Shown: positions 36,561-48,779, counted from the stretch's first letter. The stretch: DNA of 64,000 nucleotides from Sphagnum magellanicum (GCA_021904315.1 CM038909.1:23908212-23972211); one strand, 5' to 3'. Notes: generated by a model from the sequence alone, not told the origin. Made by a program: numbers and translations.

Positions 36561-36849
36561 AATTTCAAGCATTATTTTTTACGTTTAATTGACCATGTTT
36601 TCACCCTATAATGGCATTAATGTTTAAATATGTAAATGATGAACATAATTTTTCCACATGTGCATTCATGAATAATAAATTGCACAATTGGTTAATAAAT
36701 TCATAATTGAAAACATAAATGTTGGCATGTTTACACGAGGATTTTATTCTTAAGATAATTTCCATTATTAAGAGGCCATTACAACCTGAAAAGATCATGA
36801 AGTCCACATTTGTGTTGCCACTTAAGACATTTCATTCTTTTCACAACCC

Positions 36850-37678
36850 AAGCCTTAAGTGACGTGCTCCCAAGTTCCTAGTTAGATTCAAAATGAGTCT
36901 AAGTTATTTAAACAACGGAATTGTGAGGAACTCGGGGCATGTTCCCAGCTTTCAGCATTAGAAGGTATAGAGGGGGTGTGCTAAAGCTCCGGGATGGGAC
37001 TAGAAAGAGTGACAAGTTTTAGTTACTTATTTGAACCTACATCAAACCAATCAACAAGTTGGTTAGTTCACTTTTTGGAACACCTTTAATGCTAAAACAA
37101 ACCACAGGCAACTTTGGATTTACAAGATTCATCACAACCCGGACTTAGGGAAAGCCACCACCTTCCCCCATATAATATTATTTGTGTTTCTCCATGGCAC
37201 CTACATTTGAATGGCTTTTTGTCCCGGGATTCCCAAGGAGGAGTCTCGAAATTGTCCCGATTTGAACTTTCGGGACTTTGCGTGGTCATAACTTTTTGCT
37301 CAAACCTTCGATTGGGATGAGGTCTAAAGCAAACTTGTAGTTCTCCTTGAGAGCTTTCCAACAATGTATTGCACTCCACCTACACCATCGGGGTTGGGTC
37401 GATTCCCGACTTTTAATGCTCAAGAGTCAAATTGCCAGTTTGACTCTCGGCCTTTCTTTTTGTCATAACGTGTGCTACAGATGTCCAAATGGCCCATGCA
37501 AGCCCATTTTCAACATCTACAGTTCAATAGCTTTACAATGATATAAATAACACCCCAATGTGAGGTGTTTTGACCCCTGCAATCAAATTCTGAAGTTTCG
37601 AGAGTCTCGAAGGATTCCCAAATCCCCATTTCAAGAGTGAGTTTCATCTTCACACTCTCTCAAAGTAGGGTTGTGACA
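36850..37678 (-). repeat. Right arm of a large inverted repeat
   Basis: Reverse-complement partner of 33445-34320, ending TAGGGTTGTGACA at 37678. The arms are easily aligned but differ at many positions and by several small indels, so this is not a recent perfect palindrome. No matching target-site duplication is visible outside the arms. Confidence 0.8.
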
Positions 37679-38441
37679 TTAAATGTTCTTCTTCTCATGA
37701 TTTGGACAAGTTGAATGAATCGTGATTGTGTTTGGTTTCCAATTTATTAACATTTGGGTGTGGTGGGTGGAATTTTGAATTGCATTTGATAAGGTTTGAT
37801 ATCAAACTAGGATTCAACTCCCCTTTAAAATGTTTGTGTTTAGTTTATAACTTTGAAATTTTGAACTTGGATGTATCAATGTCATTTTTTGTGTTTTTTT
37901 TTCCTTCCTTTTCAAAAATGGAAGCACATTTTTTATTGTTTTTTTTGTTGGTGTTAGTTAGACTTGAAAAATTATTTTTTAAAAAAATGAATAGCCATTT
38001 TGAACTATTTTGAAATATCCATGTTTGCTAAAAATTGACTTAACAAATGATAAGAAACCACTTAATATTTTGTCAAAAATACATAACAAACTAGTTAAGC
38101 ACATCAGAAGGTTTTTTAATTACCACTTGTGCACTGAAATTTATATTTATAAAAAAGTCTAGATCTAGATGAGTGTTTTTCTTTCAAATTTTATAATGTA
38201 ACAGTAATAGTGAGCATCCCCATCTAGGTAGATTTCGATTTAATTGGTGACACTTTTGTGTATAATCATTAAAACAATATCCAGGAAATAAACTTGTGGT
38301 GGCATGCACCAAAAAAGAAAAAATAAAGGCTGAAAATTAGCAACGTTTTCTGAAAAAAATGGAATTTTGCTAGAAAAAGACATTCAATGCTTCTTTTTGT
38401 CAATTTCTTGCTAGAAAAAAAGGCCTATCTAAAGTTTAAAC
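37679..38441. other. Intergenic spacer
   Basis: T-rich, with no supported gene. A 95-codon open frame at 37726-38013 is phenylalanine/leucine-rich by composition and is not called. Confidence 0.5.
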
Positions 38442-40028
38442 TAGTGTTGGGTGGTTCTCCCCCATTAGCTTAAAACTAATGTCAATTTTTAGTTTGGTTC
38501 TTAGTGAAAACCAACTAATGAAAATTGCCATGAAAACCTACTTGGCAATTCTCATTGGAAATGACAACTACCTAGTGAAAGTTGCCCAAGTTTTCATTGG
38601 CATCAAATGTGAAAATTGAACTAGTTTTCACATTTTGAGAGAGGTCCAATTTTCATGATAAGAAGAAAATAAAATTACTTTTATTATTTATTCTTACTGT
38701 TTATGGAGGTGACTGCCACATTAGGGTTAGGGGTTAAGGTTCAAGTTTGTTTATAAAAAGGCACCAAGCTTTTTCTTGGGCCCACTTTGCTCTTGCACAA
38801 TTTTACACCTTCACATTTTCTTTTTAATATTTTAAACACTTTTGTTTCTTCTTTTGTTAGAGATTTTTTTATATTTTATATTTTTTAAATTTTTATTTAT
38901 TTATTGCTTTGTTTTACAATGTTTATAGTTTTAGTTTGTAATTAGTAAGTTGTTCTTTTTCTCTTTGTTGTTTTTGGTTTGCTCTCATGTGTGTTGTTGT
39001 TCCCCTATGTGGCTACTCCCCAATTGTTGCTCCAAATAGCTATTCCCTTGTGTGGCTCCTTGCTTGTTGTTCCTTCACATGACTACTCCCTTGCATTGTT
39101 AGTCCACATCATTGGTCCTTATTCTTTGCTTGCTGTTCCACATCCTTATTGCTTCCTTGTGTTTGTTTTCATTTTATTTTTTAATAGGGTACTTTTGGCG
39201 CCCCCTTGTTGTTGCTACTTCTCACTTGTTATTCCCCTCGTGATTGTTCCTTGCTTACTTATGGTTGTTCTTCGTTTAGGTGTTTCCCAAGATATTACTC
39301 CCTCCTTTTTTGTTTTTTTTGCAAGTAGTCTTTGGAGTTACAATCAACAAGCAAAAGCTAACAAGCAAGGTGAGTGTTTTTAGAAATTTTTCTCACTTTT
39401 CATTTGATCATTTAAAAAAAATTTCCCTTAGTTTTTCAATTTTTTGTATAACATTGTGATACAATTTATTTTTGTTTTGATTTTACAACAAAGAGAAAGA
39501 AGAGAAGAAATTGTCTCAAACTTGTAAATTTTTTTTCCTATAAATAGAATTAATCCATTAAATTATTTCCATTATTTCTATTTTTCTATTTTAAACATTA
39601 TTTTGTACTTTTATTTATTTTTTAAAATCTAATTTTGACATTTAATTTATTTTATTTGGAGGTTAACCTTGATTATTGGAAGAAGATTGATGTTTGTTTC
39701 ATAATTTCTATTTTCCATTTCAAGAAAAGAAACAAGAAACAAACCCAAAAAAAGAATATATAAAAAAGATAAAAATAAAATATGAAAAAAATCCTTGATA
39801 TACAAGAATTGACTTGTGAGAACCACCTTTGAAAATCGGCGGTTCAAAATTTTGTGAAACCCATTGACCTTAAAAACTAACTAATCAGATTTTTTTTTTA
39901 AATTTTAAAATTGAGGCAATTTTTTAAATGGGAAATTTTATAAAAAAATAACCAAGGTGGTTTGGAGAACTGGCCCCAAAAACCAAAACTAACCATTCTC
40001 ATAAAAAAGTGAGAACCACCCAACATTG
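38442..40028. mobile_element. hAT-like TIR element (TAGTGTTGGGTGG termini)
   Basis: Left end TAGTGTTGGGTGGTTCTC; right end, reversed, CAATGTTGGGTGGTTCTC, an inverted repeat of about 18 bp. The 8-bp flanks (GTTTAAAC and GCCTAGAC) agree at five positions, which could be a decayed 8-bp target duplication. The YAGTGTTGGG start is shared with the element at 52970-54098. No transposase was found inside; the long open frame at 38979-39383 is a degenerate CT-rich repeat (TTGTTCCCCTATGTGGCTAC type), not a convincing protein. Confidence 0.6.
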
Positions 40029-41720
40029 GCCTAGACCACTTGCCTTAGGTTGAAGTGAGTTAGGTCGATAGTATAATAGTTCGATCAAGCTCACAATGAC
40101 TACACCAATGATGGGCATTCTAGGAAATGTGAGTTTTAGTTTCTCTACCTTTATACCACTACATTAAATTTGCATAATATTGATTAATTTCTCATTGGGC
40201 ATGGCCTTTTTGGCAAGTTCATGGTTTGCAAATTTTTAAAAAAAAATCTTGTATATAAAAATCAAGGACAAAACCCATCCATGAAAAATATAAGGCAAAT
40301 GAGAATATGAATAGACACAACCCAAAGAAAAAGCAAAAAAAAAACAATCAATGGGAAATTTAAAGAAAAGAAAACCCAATGCAAATAAGACCCAAGGTTA
40401 CAAGATGACGATCAATGATAACAAAGAATACTTAAGCCAAAAAAATAGTCATTTATCACAAATTAGCTAGTGATGAAGGTGTGCTAGCTATGGAGTGTGA
40501 AAGAGATGGAAAACTCCAACCAAGTGCAATAACCTGTTGAAAAATTGCTATGGTGCACAATACAAGGTTATGGACACACACTGTCAATAGTGAGAAATGA
40601 GCATTGAGAGGACTAAAGAAAATTGTTGATAATGCATGATAGTGGTATGTGCACAAGCGATCAAGAATAAATCAAAATTATTAAAACTAGTAAAGGTCCT
40701 TTTGAAAAATGGTTGAAAAACAACAAAAAAAAACTCCTCAACATCATGTTTGGAAACCAGCATGACATGTATGCAAGCTGCAGGTTCATAAGACATGGCA
40801 TGTTGAAAGTGTGAACTAAACATAAAATGCTGGAAATCAGGACACCCCAAAAAATAGTGAAAATCAAAGATATTTGTATACCCACAAAAATAGTGCTGAA
40901 AATCAACTATTATTTGGGATACTCACAAACCTGGTAATGCTGAAAATTAATGATTATTTGGATAGCCAACAGTGATTTGTTTTTCAAAATTGTGAGGTAG
41001 GTGGGTTGGCGATCATCCAAAAGAGGACTTAGCAAAATTTGGCTACATATTAGAGAAGAAAGTACAAAAGTTCAGGAATTGGGCTACACACTGGTGACAT
41101 GCTAGAATCAGGGGTTTTTTTTTTTTTGGTCCCCCAGATTTTGACTGCCGCACGTTGATGCACGTTGATGGCGACAACATTTTAGAAATCAATGATTAAA
41201 ACAGAAAACAGTAAAAATGTGGCCACTGACTACCCCAAGGCTATCTAAATATGGCTGCTATTTTTGCTCAAAAAATTGCAAAATTTTCAAACAATCAAGA
41301 GAATATTAGACAAAATATTCCCATTTCGGATTCTTTTCGTCAGCATGCGAAAAGTCATCACAAAACAAAACGCTCCCCAGAATCTCTTATCTTAATTTTG
41401 GCGAGTTGGAGAAAAAAACCCTCGTAAATATGGCGACAAGTTTTTAATCCCAAAAAAAGCCTTTGTACCTGTAGCAAGGGCTTTTCTTTTTGGTCGCCAC
41501 GATGCAATATTTCACGAAGAACAGAAACACTGATACCCACAAGATGCATGGTAATGAGTTCATAAGAGACATGCCATGAATAATAAAAGTACCCACTTCA
41601 ATGACTCTGACTGGCAGCGTTGAAAGAGTTAATATGGACACAAGCAGCTGGAATTGTTGGAGCGTGAAATATAATTTAGCTCCTATCTAAACGTACGGGG
41701 CACATGTGCTTCTTGGCAGC
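40029..41720. other. Upstream spacer of GT37 gene 2
   Basis: Contains a degenerate repeat of about 55 bp (AAAATCAA-x-GATATTTGTATACCCAC type) at 40860-40970. Near 40996-41055 there is a copy of a motif pair (GGCGATCATCC and AAATTTGGCTACAT) also found at 43910 and 49888. A TATA-like TATAATTTAG lies near 41671, but its role is unproven. Confidence 0.4.
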
Positions 41721-43802
41721 ATGGGCGTTTCACCAGAAGTGCGTGATCACAAGGAACTGGGGGCGGCCATACTTTGCTCCATGCTCCTCATCTTCCTTGT
41801 TCTAGGATCCTTGGTGGAGGTCAGCCCCCCTCATAACGTCAAGAGGATTCTGGAGCATGCGTTAGTTGTTGCACATTCCCATGCTGTTTCATCACCAGTT
41901 GCGGTATCAGATCCGACTTCGGATCAGCAAATTGTTTCATCACCAGTTGCAGTATCAGAGCCGACGTCGGATCAGCAAATTGTTTCATCACCAGTTGCGG
42001 TATCAACTCCGACTTCGGATCAGCGAATTGGCACAAAAATTTATGACCATCCCTCAGATCCCTTTGACGCTGCATCATCTCTTGCTGATCCACTAGCTGC
42101 TGCATCTCCCGCTGCAAATCGACCAGCTGGAACTGATGTTCATAATAGTGTTCACCATGATGCAGAGGATATTACTGGTGATTATAATACGAAAATACTA
42201 TTGCCTGCATCTGTTGAAAGTCTGATCCGCGATATTAGAGAAGCTGCGTCGCTAGCTAATGGAGGAGAATCTGTTGAGCCAGCGTATTTTGACGAAGACG
42301 GAAAGAAGGACTGGCATGAAAAGAATCCTTGCATGAGTCGAGAGAAGCTTTCTTTGAGGTATCCTGCTAGGAAATACGCCAAGGATGTGGAGGCCAATCC
42401 TGGATGGGACGCCGTCTTCCGGGAGTACCAGATTCTTCACCGGACATGTACACGGAAGCTGGTTCAGAACGTGTCCCAGTACTTCCACACTAGAGATTCG
42501 AGCACCCCCGGTTGTAAATTTTTTGTTTGTGATGCGCGTAATCCATCAGGGCTAGGCAACAAGATCCTCATCACTGTGTCATGTTTCCTTTACGCGCTTC
42601 TGACGCAACGCGTGTTGCTTGTACCTTCTTCGGATATTCCGCCGGTGACAAACATCATGTGCGAGCCTTTCGAAGGCTCTTCTTGGAAGTTGGATAGGGA
42701 CACCATTGGTCTTCCGATGCCGTCACCACTCTGGGCGTCTATGCAGCAGCTGCTTTCTGTTGTGGATTCGACGTCCATGCAGGGCTCTCAGCATGACGAT
42801 ATAAGCAGCACGATACATGAGAATGGAGCTGCCAGTACTACTAGTGTTATTTATGCGGCAGATGTCACAGACAACTATTACGCGTTTCATCCTGATAATA
42901 GATTCTTTTGTCTCACCGAGCAGATCTTCCTGCGTAATGTAACATGGGTCAACCTCGTGGGCAATCAATATTTTGTTCCCAAGCTCTTCGGAATTCCGAT
43001 CTTCCGCACCACTTTAGAGGATCTCTTTCCTGATCGGCTGGTCCTCACCCATCTCTTGCGACGCTTGATGCTACCGGGAGACTCCGTATGGGTGCAAGTC
43101 GAAAATGTCCAAGCGATGCAACCAGAATATCATGCAGACCGGCGCCTTGGTGTTCAGATTCGTTATTTGGGCGGCCAAGAACAGTTCGACTTGATGCACA
43201 CTTCAATAGAGACTCGCATAAAAGAATGTGCTTTGCAGAACGGCATGCTACCTCATCACACGGAGTCAGCCGAAGCAGAGAATAGTCAAAGCTTGCTGCG
43301 ATCCTCTACAGCTCAATCCGTCAACTCTTCAGCTGTACCGCGTGGTACCACTGTGTTCGTTGCTTCTTTATATGACAATTTCGAGAAAGCATTGGTCTCC
43401 GACTACTTACACAACCCAGCAGCAAATGGCGAAAACGTGACTGTTGTGCAGTTGAGCAACAGACATGACCAAGGGTTCACCGTAGAGGAAGACATACAGG
43501 CACTTACGGAGATGATTTTCTTGAGCTTCTCGGACGATCTCATTGTCACTCCTAGGTCAACCTTTGGGATTGTTGCTCAAGGATACGGAGCACTCAAACC
43601 ATGGTTCGTGGGAATGGAAGTCTCGGACCCCCCTTGCACAAGAGGGCAAACAGTGGATGGTTGTTACCACATACCAGAGAAAAACTTGTTTTGCCCTTTT
43701 GATCCTGAGTTGAATGGCGTCTCCATCCTCGAGATTGTACCCTACGTCAAGGATTGTCTCCCTGTCGATAGGCGTGATGGAATTCAACTCATAACTAGCT
43801 AG
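41721..43802 (+). CDS. GT37 fucosyltransferase-like protein 2 (single exon)
   Basis: Paralogue of the product at 27876-30179, with the same predicted role: type II Golgi fucosyltransferase using GDP-fucose on wall glycans. The ATG at 41721 has A at -3 and G at +4. The 693-residue model has a signal anchor at 13-32, then a stem with three near-identical 16-residue repeats (VSSPVAVSxPTSDQxI, residues 56-103). Catalytic landmarks follow: GLGNK (277-281) then TQRVLLVPS, CEPFEGSSW, RRLGVQIRY (474-482), FVASLYD (546-552), SFSDDLIVTPRSTFG (602-616), and a C-terminal CYHIPEKN and VPYVKDCL region. The catalytic halves align throughout; the stems do not, so the repeats arose independently or diverged fast. 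No intron is needed. Specificity cannot be read from sequence. Confidence 0.92.
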   Translation: MGVSPEVRDHKELGAAILCSMLLIFLVLGSLVEVSPPHNVKRILEHALVVAHSHAVSSPVAVSDPTSDQQIVSSPVAVSEPTSDQQIVSSPVAVSTPTSDQRIGTKIYDHPSDPFDAASSLADPLAAASPAANRPAGTDVHNSVHHDAEDITGDYNTKILLPASVESLIRDIREAASLANGGESVEPAYFDEDGKKDWHEKNPCMSREKLSLRYPARKYAKDVEANPGWDAVFREYQILHRTCTRKLVQNVSQYFHTRDSSTPGCKFFVCDARNPSGLGNKILITVSCFLYALLTQRVLLVPSSDIPPVTNIMCEPFEGSSWKLDRDTIGLPMPSPLWASMQQLLSVVDSTSMQGSQHDDISSTIHENGAASTTSVIYAADVTDNYYAFHPDNRFFCLTEQIFLRNVTWVNLVGNQYFVPKLFGIPIFRTTLEDLFPDRLVLTHLLRRLMLPGDSVWVQVENVQAMQPEYHADRRLGVQIRYLGGQEQFDLMHTSIETRIKECALQNGMLPHHTESAEAENSQSLLRSSTAQSVNSSAVPRGTTVFVASLYDNFEKALVSDYLHNPAANGENVTVVQLSNRHDQGFTVEEDIQALTEMIFLSFSDDLIVTPRSTFGIVAQGYGALKPWFVGMEVSDPPCTRGQTVDGCYHIPEKNLFCPFDPELNGVSILEIVPYVKDCLPVDRRDGIQLITS
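41886..42029 (+). repeat. In-frame 48-bp tandem repeat, 3 units, in GT37 gene 2
   Basis: Units begin at 41886, 41934 and 41982 with GTTTCATCACCAGTTGCRGT and differ at few bases. Being multiples of three they preserve the frame and add 16 residues each to the stem region. Confidence 0.95.
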
Positions 43803-45290
43803 CGTGGTAGTCATAAATTTTATTACAACTCTTGCTGAAACTAACCGAGTTGATCTCAAACCTCCGGCTCTCTCTATAGCAATATTTCTTTTAGGAATTT
43901 TTGTTTGTAGCCGAAGTGGCGATCATTTTAGGAAACAGCCGCACAAATACTAAAAATAAAAATAAAAAAGGAATATTTCGCCACATTTCTAATTGGGTTT
44001 TAGAGAGGAGGCATTTTTAACAACTGTAGAAATCTGTCGCCATGTAATGCTAAATCCCTCTTGGGATGCTTGCATATGATGAAACATAAGAAATTTGAAA
44101 AAGAAAACTACTGCTTGGAAGATTTTGCCAAATCTGGCTATAAATCAGATATGAAGTACAAATCTTTAGTCATCCTTCTATATGGCTACACACTGAACAA
44201 TGAAAATCAAGTACAGTTCTAAATCTGACAATTATTTATATATGGTAGTTGTTTTTTCCTTCACTTCTCGTGATTGAGAACCTCCAAGATCAATTCATTT
44301 TCAAATTTTTAATTTTTATCTTCACTTTCTGGCCAGATTTCGTCAACAAAAACAACTCCATGTATTCATGTGTGTTCACATTGTGGCTACCAGTGTCCAA
44401 ATTTATTGGCCCAATTCCTCCAAATTCTCCTCGGCAGTTATATCTTTCAAAAATCGGGGTGGAAGTTTGTGGGTCAAACGCATGGAAGATCCTGTTGCTC
44501 TTATTGGAGCTCTGGAAGTTAAATTTGGATTTCACATCTTCAAGGGTTTGTTCTCATTAAATTTTTGAGTTCACATCATATTCTAGATCACTTCACTCTT
44601 AGAATAGGATACTATACATAGAAACTAGGTATGGATTGACATTTCCCATTTGACACTAAACCTTACTTGATGAATGCTATAGTCCTGAAAGTTACTTCTG
44701 AACATGTACTTAAAATTGAGTTGCCTGCATCCCCATCTTGTTACATCTTTATAATTGATGATTACACATTTCTATGTAATTTCACTTCTATGACCTATAT
44801 GTCATATTAGACAGTGCAGACATGTTTGATTACTGTTTTGACATTTTGGCTCAAAACTAAGTTGTTTATGCACAAAGATTTGCAATTTTGGATCTTCCCC
44901 CAACAATTCTTTGACCAACCTAGATCCACAGCAAGTCCCCACACAAAATTCCGTTAGTTCTAGAGAGTTTGGGGACTTCTGAAGTCCAGGAAACAATTAG
45001 TAGAGCAGTACAAGAGTTCAAGTAGAGAAACAAGCTTAAGTAAAAACCTGCAAGGGGTTGCTCTGTTGCATTCTTCAGAAAATCTGTATCAAATGCTACT
45101 ACATATGGCCAAATGATGCCAAAAGTAAGTTTTGATTATTTGGAGCAGCAGCCAGCCACATAACAATTTTTTAACAAGATATGTGATATCACACAACATT
45201 TTCCCCAATCTTCTTCACACAAATCCCCTTCTTAGAAGGGTTTAGGGTTTTTGCTAGGGGAGTGGAATTTTTTTAATTGGGATCTACAAC
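43803..45290. other. Spacer between GT37 gene 2 and the convergent TBL gene
   Basis: Should hold the 3' UTRs of both convergent genes. GTAGCCGAAGTGGCGATCAT at 43911-43930 belongs to the motif family also seen at 40996 and 49888. An open stretch near 44430-44560 (LWVKRMEDPVALIGALEVKF) is protein-like but isolated and not called. Confidence 0.4.
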
Positions 45291-46221
45291 TTACATGAAA
45301 GTCTGTTCTACTTCATAAACTGATTCAACATTGAGAGGAAGAGAATTTTGGGGAGCTAATGATATCTGGCTAAATAAAATTTCATTCCATGTATCTGGAA
45401 TACCAGGTAAGCACCAATGTAAGCAATCTTGAGTAGCACGTGGCTTGCCCCCTCCATACTTGGATATATGTGCCTCACCACGCAATTGAGACAAAAGGGT
45501 AATATTCAGCAATTGCAGGTTAGTTCCCGCAAGTGCCTTCTCTGCAATTAAATCTCTGCCCAACCCATCCTGGATTGACGTCATGGCAACATTTTTGTCA
45601 ATGAATCTGACATCATCACATGTTCCTCCTGTGTCCCAATCCCCATTTCGGAAGTGCCTCGGTGATAATGTTCTATAGAACACTTGCTTATTGGTATTCT
45701 CTATTTTGTCACTTATCCATTTGGCCACTGCAGAGATTGCAAAACTATGTGCATTTGGAATGCGGTACAAGTAATCCTTTGGAGGTACTGGGATGCCATT
45801 GACATGAGATTGCCATTTATTTAGATTCATTTTCCCCCTGTTCCAGTGATGTCCAGAATTGAGCACAAGGAAATCCAGTTTCAAAAGGTAATCCCTTATG
45901 AATGCTGCGGGTCGATCCAAGTGCATTGCAATTGCTGACATTGGGTCACTTCTGTTGAGCATCTGTAGCTCACAAAGCGTGGCAGACCAGTGAAAGATGA
46001 GTGTTGTGTTGGTTGCTTTGAAACAATAAGCGACCCCAGTGTGCCTTCGTGACTGACGCAATTTTTTGAATCCATAAGTAGCTCCAACATCTTCAACTAC
46101 CACTGTATTACTACTATTATGCGCATCCTTAGAATTGATTGCAGTAATCATGCACATCAATGACTGGAATTGCTGCCTTGCAAGTGAATCCCCCACAAAT
46201 GCCAGCACCTTGTTTTTCAAC
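45291..46221 (-). other. TBL exon 5 (catalytic exon)
   Basis: Acceptor CCACAG followed by GTTGAAAAACAAGG; phase 2 joins exon 4 to give FLRRLKNKVLAFVGDS, which reproduces the family pattern FLxxLRxKxxxFVGDSL. It contains both catalytic motifs and ends with TAA. Confidence 0.9.
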
Positions 46222-48743
46222 CTGTGGTCCCACCCAAGAATATAGATGTGTTGTACTAAAATTCAGAAGTCAGACTTGTGATGTGATGTTCAGTTGAGTT
46301 AATTGTGCAAAAACATTGAGGAATTTATCCTCTTAATTGTTCACACAGTTGGAATTCAAAAACAGTATGATGTCCAAAAACACAATATTTATGACAACAT
46401 TTTTTGTTTCACCCTCATATGCTTTCACCTAGTACAAGGAAGCAGCTATTGATGCCAGATGTAGCTGTTTGCCTGAATTCACTTGGTTGGAACTCAGAAG
46501 CACCACTTCTGACAAAAAAACAAAAAGATCTATGAAAGCATTTCTCTTTCAACCTGGTGTGCTTTCACTCAGGACAGGGAACCAGCTATAGATGCCAAAT
46601 GTAGCTGTTTACCAGAATTGGAACCAAGCAGTTGCAAGGTCTCTGACATCAGCAAACAAGCTTGGACCATCATTGCAAAAAACTACAATCTTAAAAATTC
46701 AGTAAACAACTTTTTTCTAATCCTTCTGCTGTTTGGTGGTGCTCTAAATCTGGTGAAAGCAGTCCAAAAAGCTTGCTTTTTTGGCTAATTTTTTCAAAAT
46801 TTTCCAAAAAAGCCTTTGTAGGGGTTAGAGCCCCAAATTTCTTTTGGCATTTTGACGAAATTTCAAACCAGAAAAATACATGTTTGGCAGCACGTAAGCC
46901 AGTTTCCCAAGGACTGCAACCTGGGACCTTTGTGATGCCAAACCAGGGCCATCCCACTGAGCCATCACCCCTGGCCCCAGGGGAAAGCTCCACACTGATC
47001 TAAACCTCTGAACCGTGCAACAGTGGAGCCATGGACATTGACATGAAATTTTTTTTAAATAGTTTGAAGTTGGAAACTTGAGACAGCAATTGAGGAGCAT
47101 CATAGGTAAGTTAGTACCTTCGAAGAAAATTGTGAGGGCGAAAGGGGGCCAAGGCACACTGGCCATGTGCAGTAGGAGCAGGTTGCCAGCGGAAGCTCTC
47201 ATAGCCAAGGTCAGGACGGTTGTTTTGTCGGCAGGACCAAAGAGGAGAAAGCCAGAGTGAGCAATGTTGGCCACTGTAGAGCGGATGGTGAACTGGATCA
47301 GCTACCCACTCTCCTACAGAGTAGTCACAAACTTCAGCTGCAACTGTGACTGCAGCTTCAGTAGCAGCAGCGGCTCCTGCTGCACCACCGTGATCTGGAT
47401 GCATCGAGAGGCAGCAAGCAAGCCATAAATTCAGTAAACCCATGACTACAGACAGACTTGCTGCAGAGCTCAAAACTGCTGTTAAAGATGTACACAGTCC
47501 AAGGTTCATATACACAATGTTCCATTAACCTGCAATAGACTTTCTGATGTAATTTTGCAATAGTGCCAGCAGGAGGATTGCACACTTGGCGGCAATGTCT
47601 CCACATAGGAGGTGGGAAGGACATTGACGTACCTGCAGTATCAGGAAAACCTGAAGGTGCTCCTGCAGTAGTATGATCAGGAAAATTTGGCTTCTTCATC
47701 GCACTCAAGTCTGCACCAAAGAAGACTGAGGGCTGGAAATTTTAGTAAAACCTCCACTACACATTTGGGTTCCCAAGTTGGAGAGCAATGAAGAATTTAT
47801 TCCAACCAGATTCTGACTCTCAGTACAACACAAGGAGTCTATAGGGATCATATTGCAGATTACTTCTTTCGTTGAGCCGGTCGTGCTGGACGCTGATCTC
47901 AGTAGCTGCGAGGTTCACCAGCTCCTTGAGACCGTCTGTGCCCTCTGCAATGTGTACTGATTTACTTTCAGGCACGCTTTCATCAGCGGCGATTAGCTCG
48001 ATGTTCTTAGCGTCAGACTCCTGGATCTCATGGGCTTCATCACTTCCAGGGAAGCTCTTAGCAGCTGTAACCTCCTCGCCCCTGGACATGATATTCCTAG
48101 TCGTCTGGACGATGGGATGTGCTTCACTGTAAGGATGTACACGCCCTGCGCATCTCCCCCAACAACATGCAGAATGTTCTTATATTATCAGTACTGTTAT
48201 TCCATCCAAACTAGCTGAGCAGACCGCAATGCAGATCTTCAGTTCAAGAATGATGTCGTTAAATCTTACACATCTGCGCGACCGCGCACTCATTCTGGAC
48301 TGTCCTCACGGTTCTTCCTCTAAGCGCTAGACTATAGAAGGAATTGCGTCCGTGCAATCTCAGCTCCAGGAATCGATCGAGCTCTCCGACTTTGTTCCAG
48401 AGTACTATGACCAACAAGTTGCAACAAATTTGTTGGTACGATCTTGTGCGACTTCGTGCACGCAATCTCATATGCTGCAGCTTGTCTAATGTAACGCATT
48501 GCTACGGATGCAGGGTGAACAAAACGGTCAATCTTTTTGGACTTCCATGGACCTCTCCTGCATCTTGAAGATTTCACATCTCTCTTTGCAGTTCTTCTTG
48601 AGGATTTAGTTTGGACATCAGCTGCCTACTCGGCTTGGCACAGAGTTGCTAAAGAAATTAGGCCTGCCTACCTTTGAGCCGACGAGAAGAACTACTTCCA
48701 CTGCAATTCCTGGGATGACGTACAAATCTTTCCTTATCTCTGC

Positions 48744-48779
<36 letters not shown>

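Larger units (their letters stand above)
34496..36606. mobile_element. TIR element, family C, inside the large palindrome
   Basis: Left end GGGTGAAAGCATGGTTAAG at 34496. Candidate right ends are GTCATGCTTTCACCC (to 36377) and ACCATGTTTTCACCC (to 36606), both followed by TA. The outer right end makes the element concentric with the large inverted repeat. The interior is extremely AT-rich and holds no recognisable transposase. Confidence 0.5.
46222..47117 (-). other. TBL intron 4 (896 bp)
   Basis: Donor CGAAG then GTACTA, acceptor CCACAG. It contains a SINE-like tRNA head (46900-46971) and a tandemly duplicated block (46407-46620), so it has grown by insertions. Confidence 0.8.

Noticed and set aside
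33445-37678. Interpretation of the arms as the two LTRs of one retrotransposon
   Set aside because: The arms are in inverted, not direct, orientation, and no retroelement coding sequence lies between them.
38979-39383. 134-codon hydrophobic open frame
   Set aside because: It is the translation of a degenerate C/T-rich repeat inside a TIR element.
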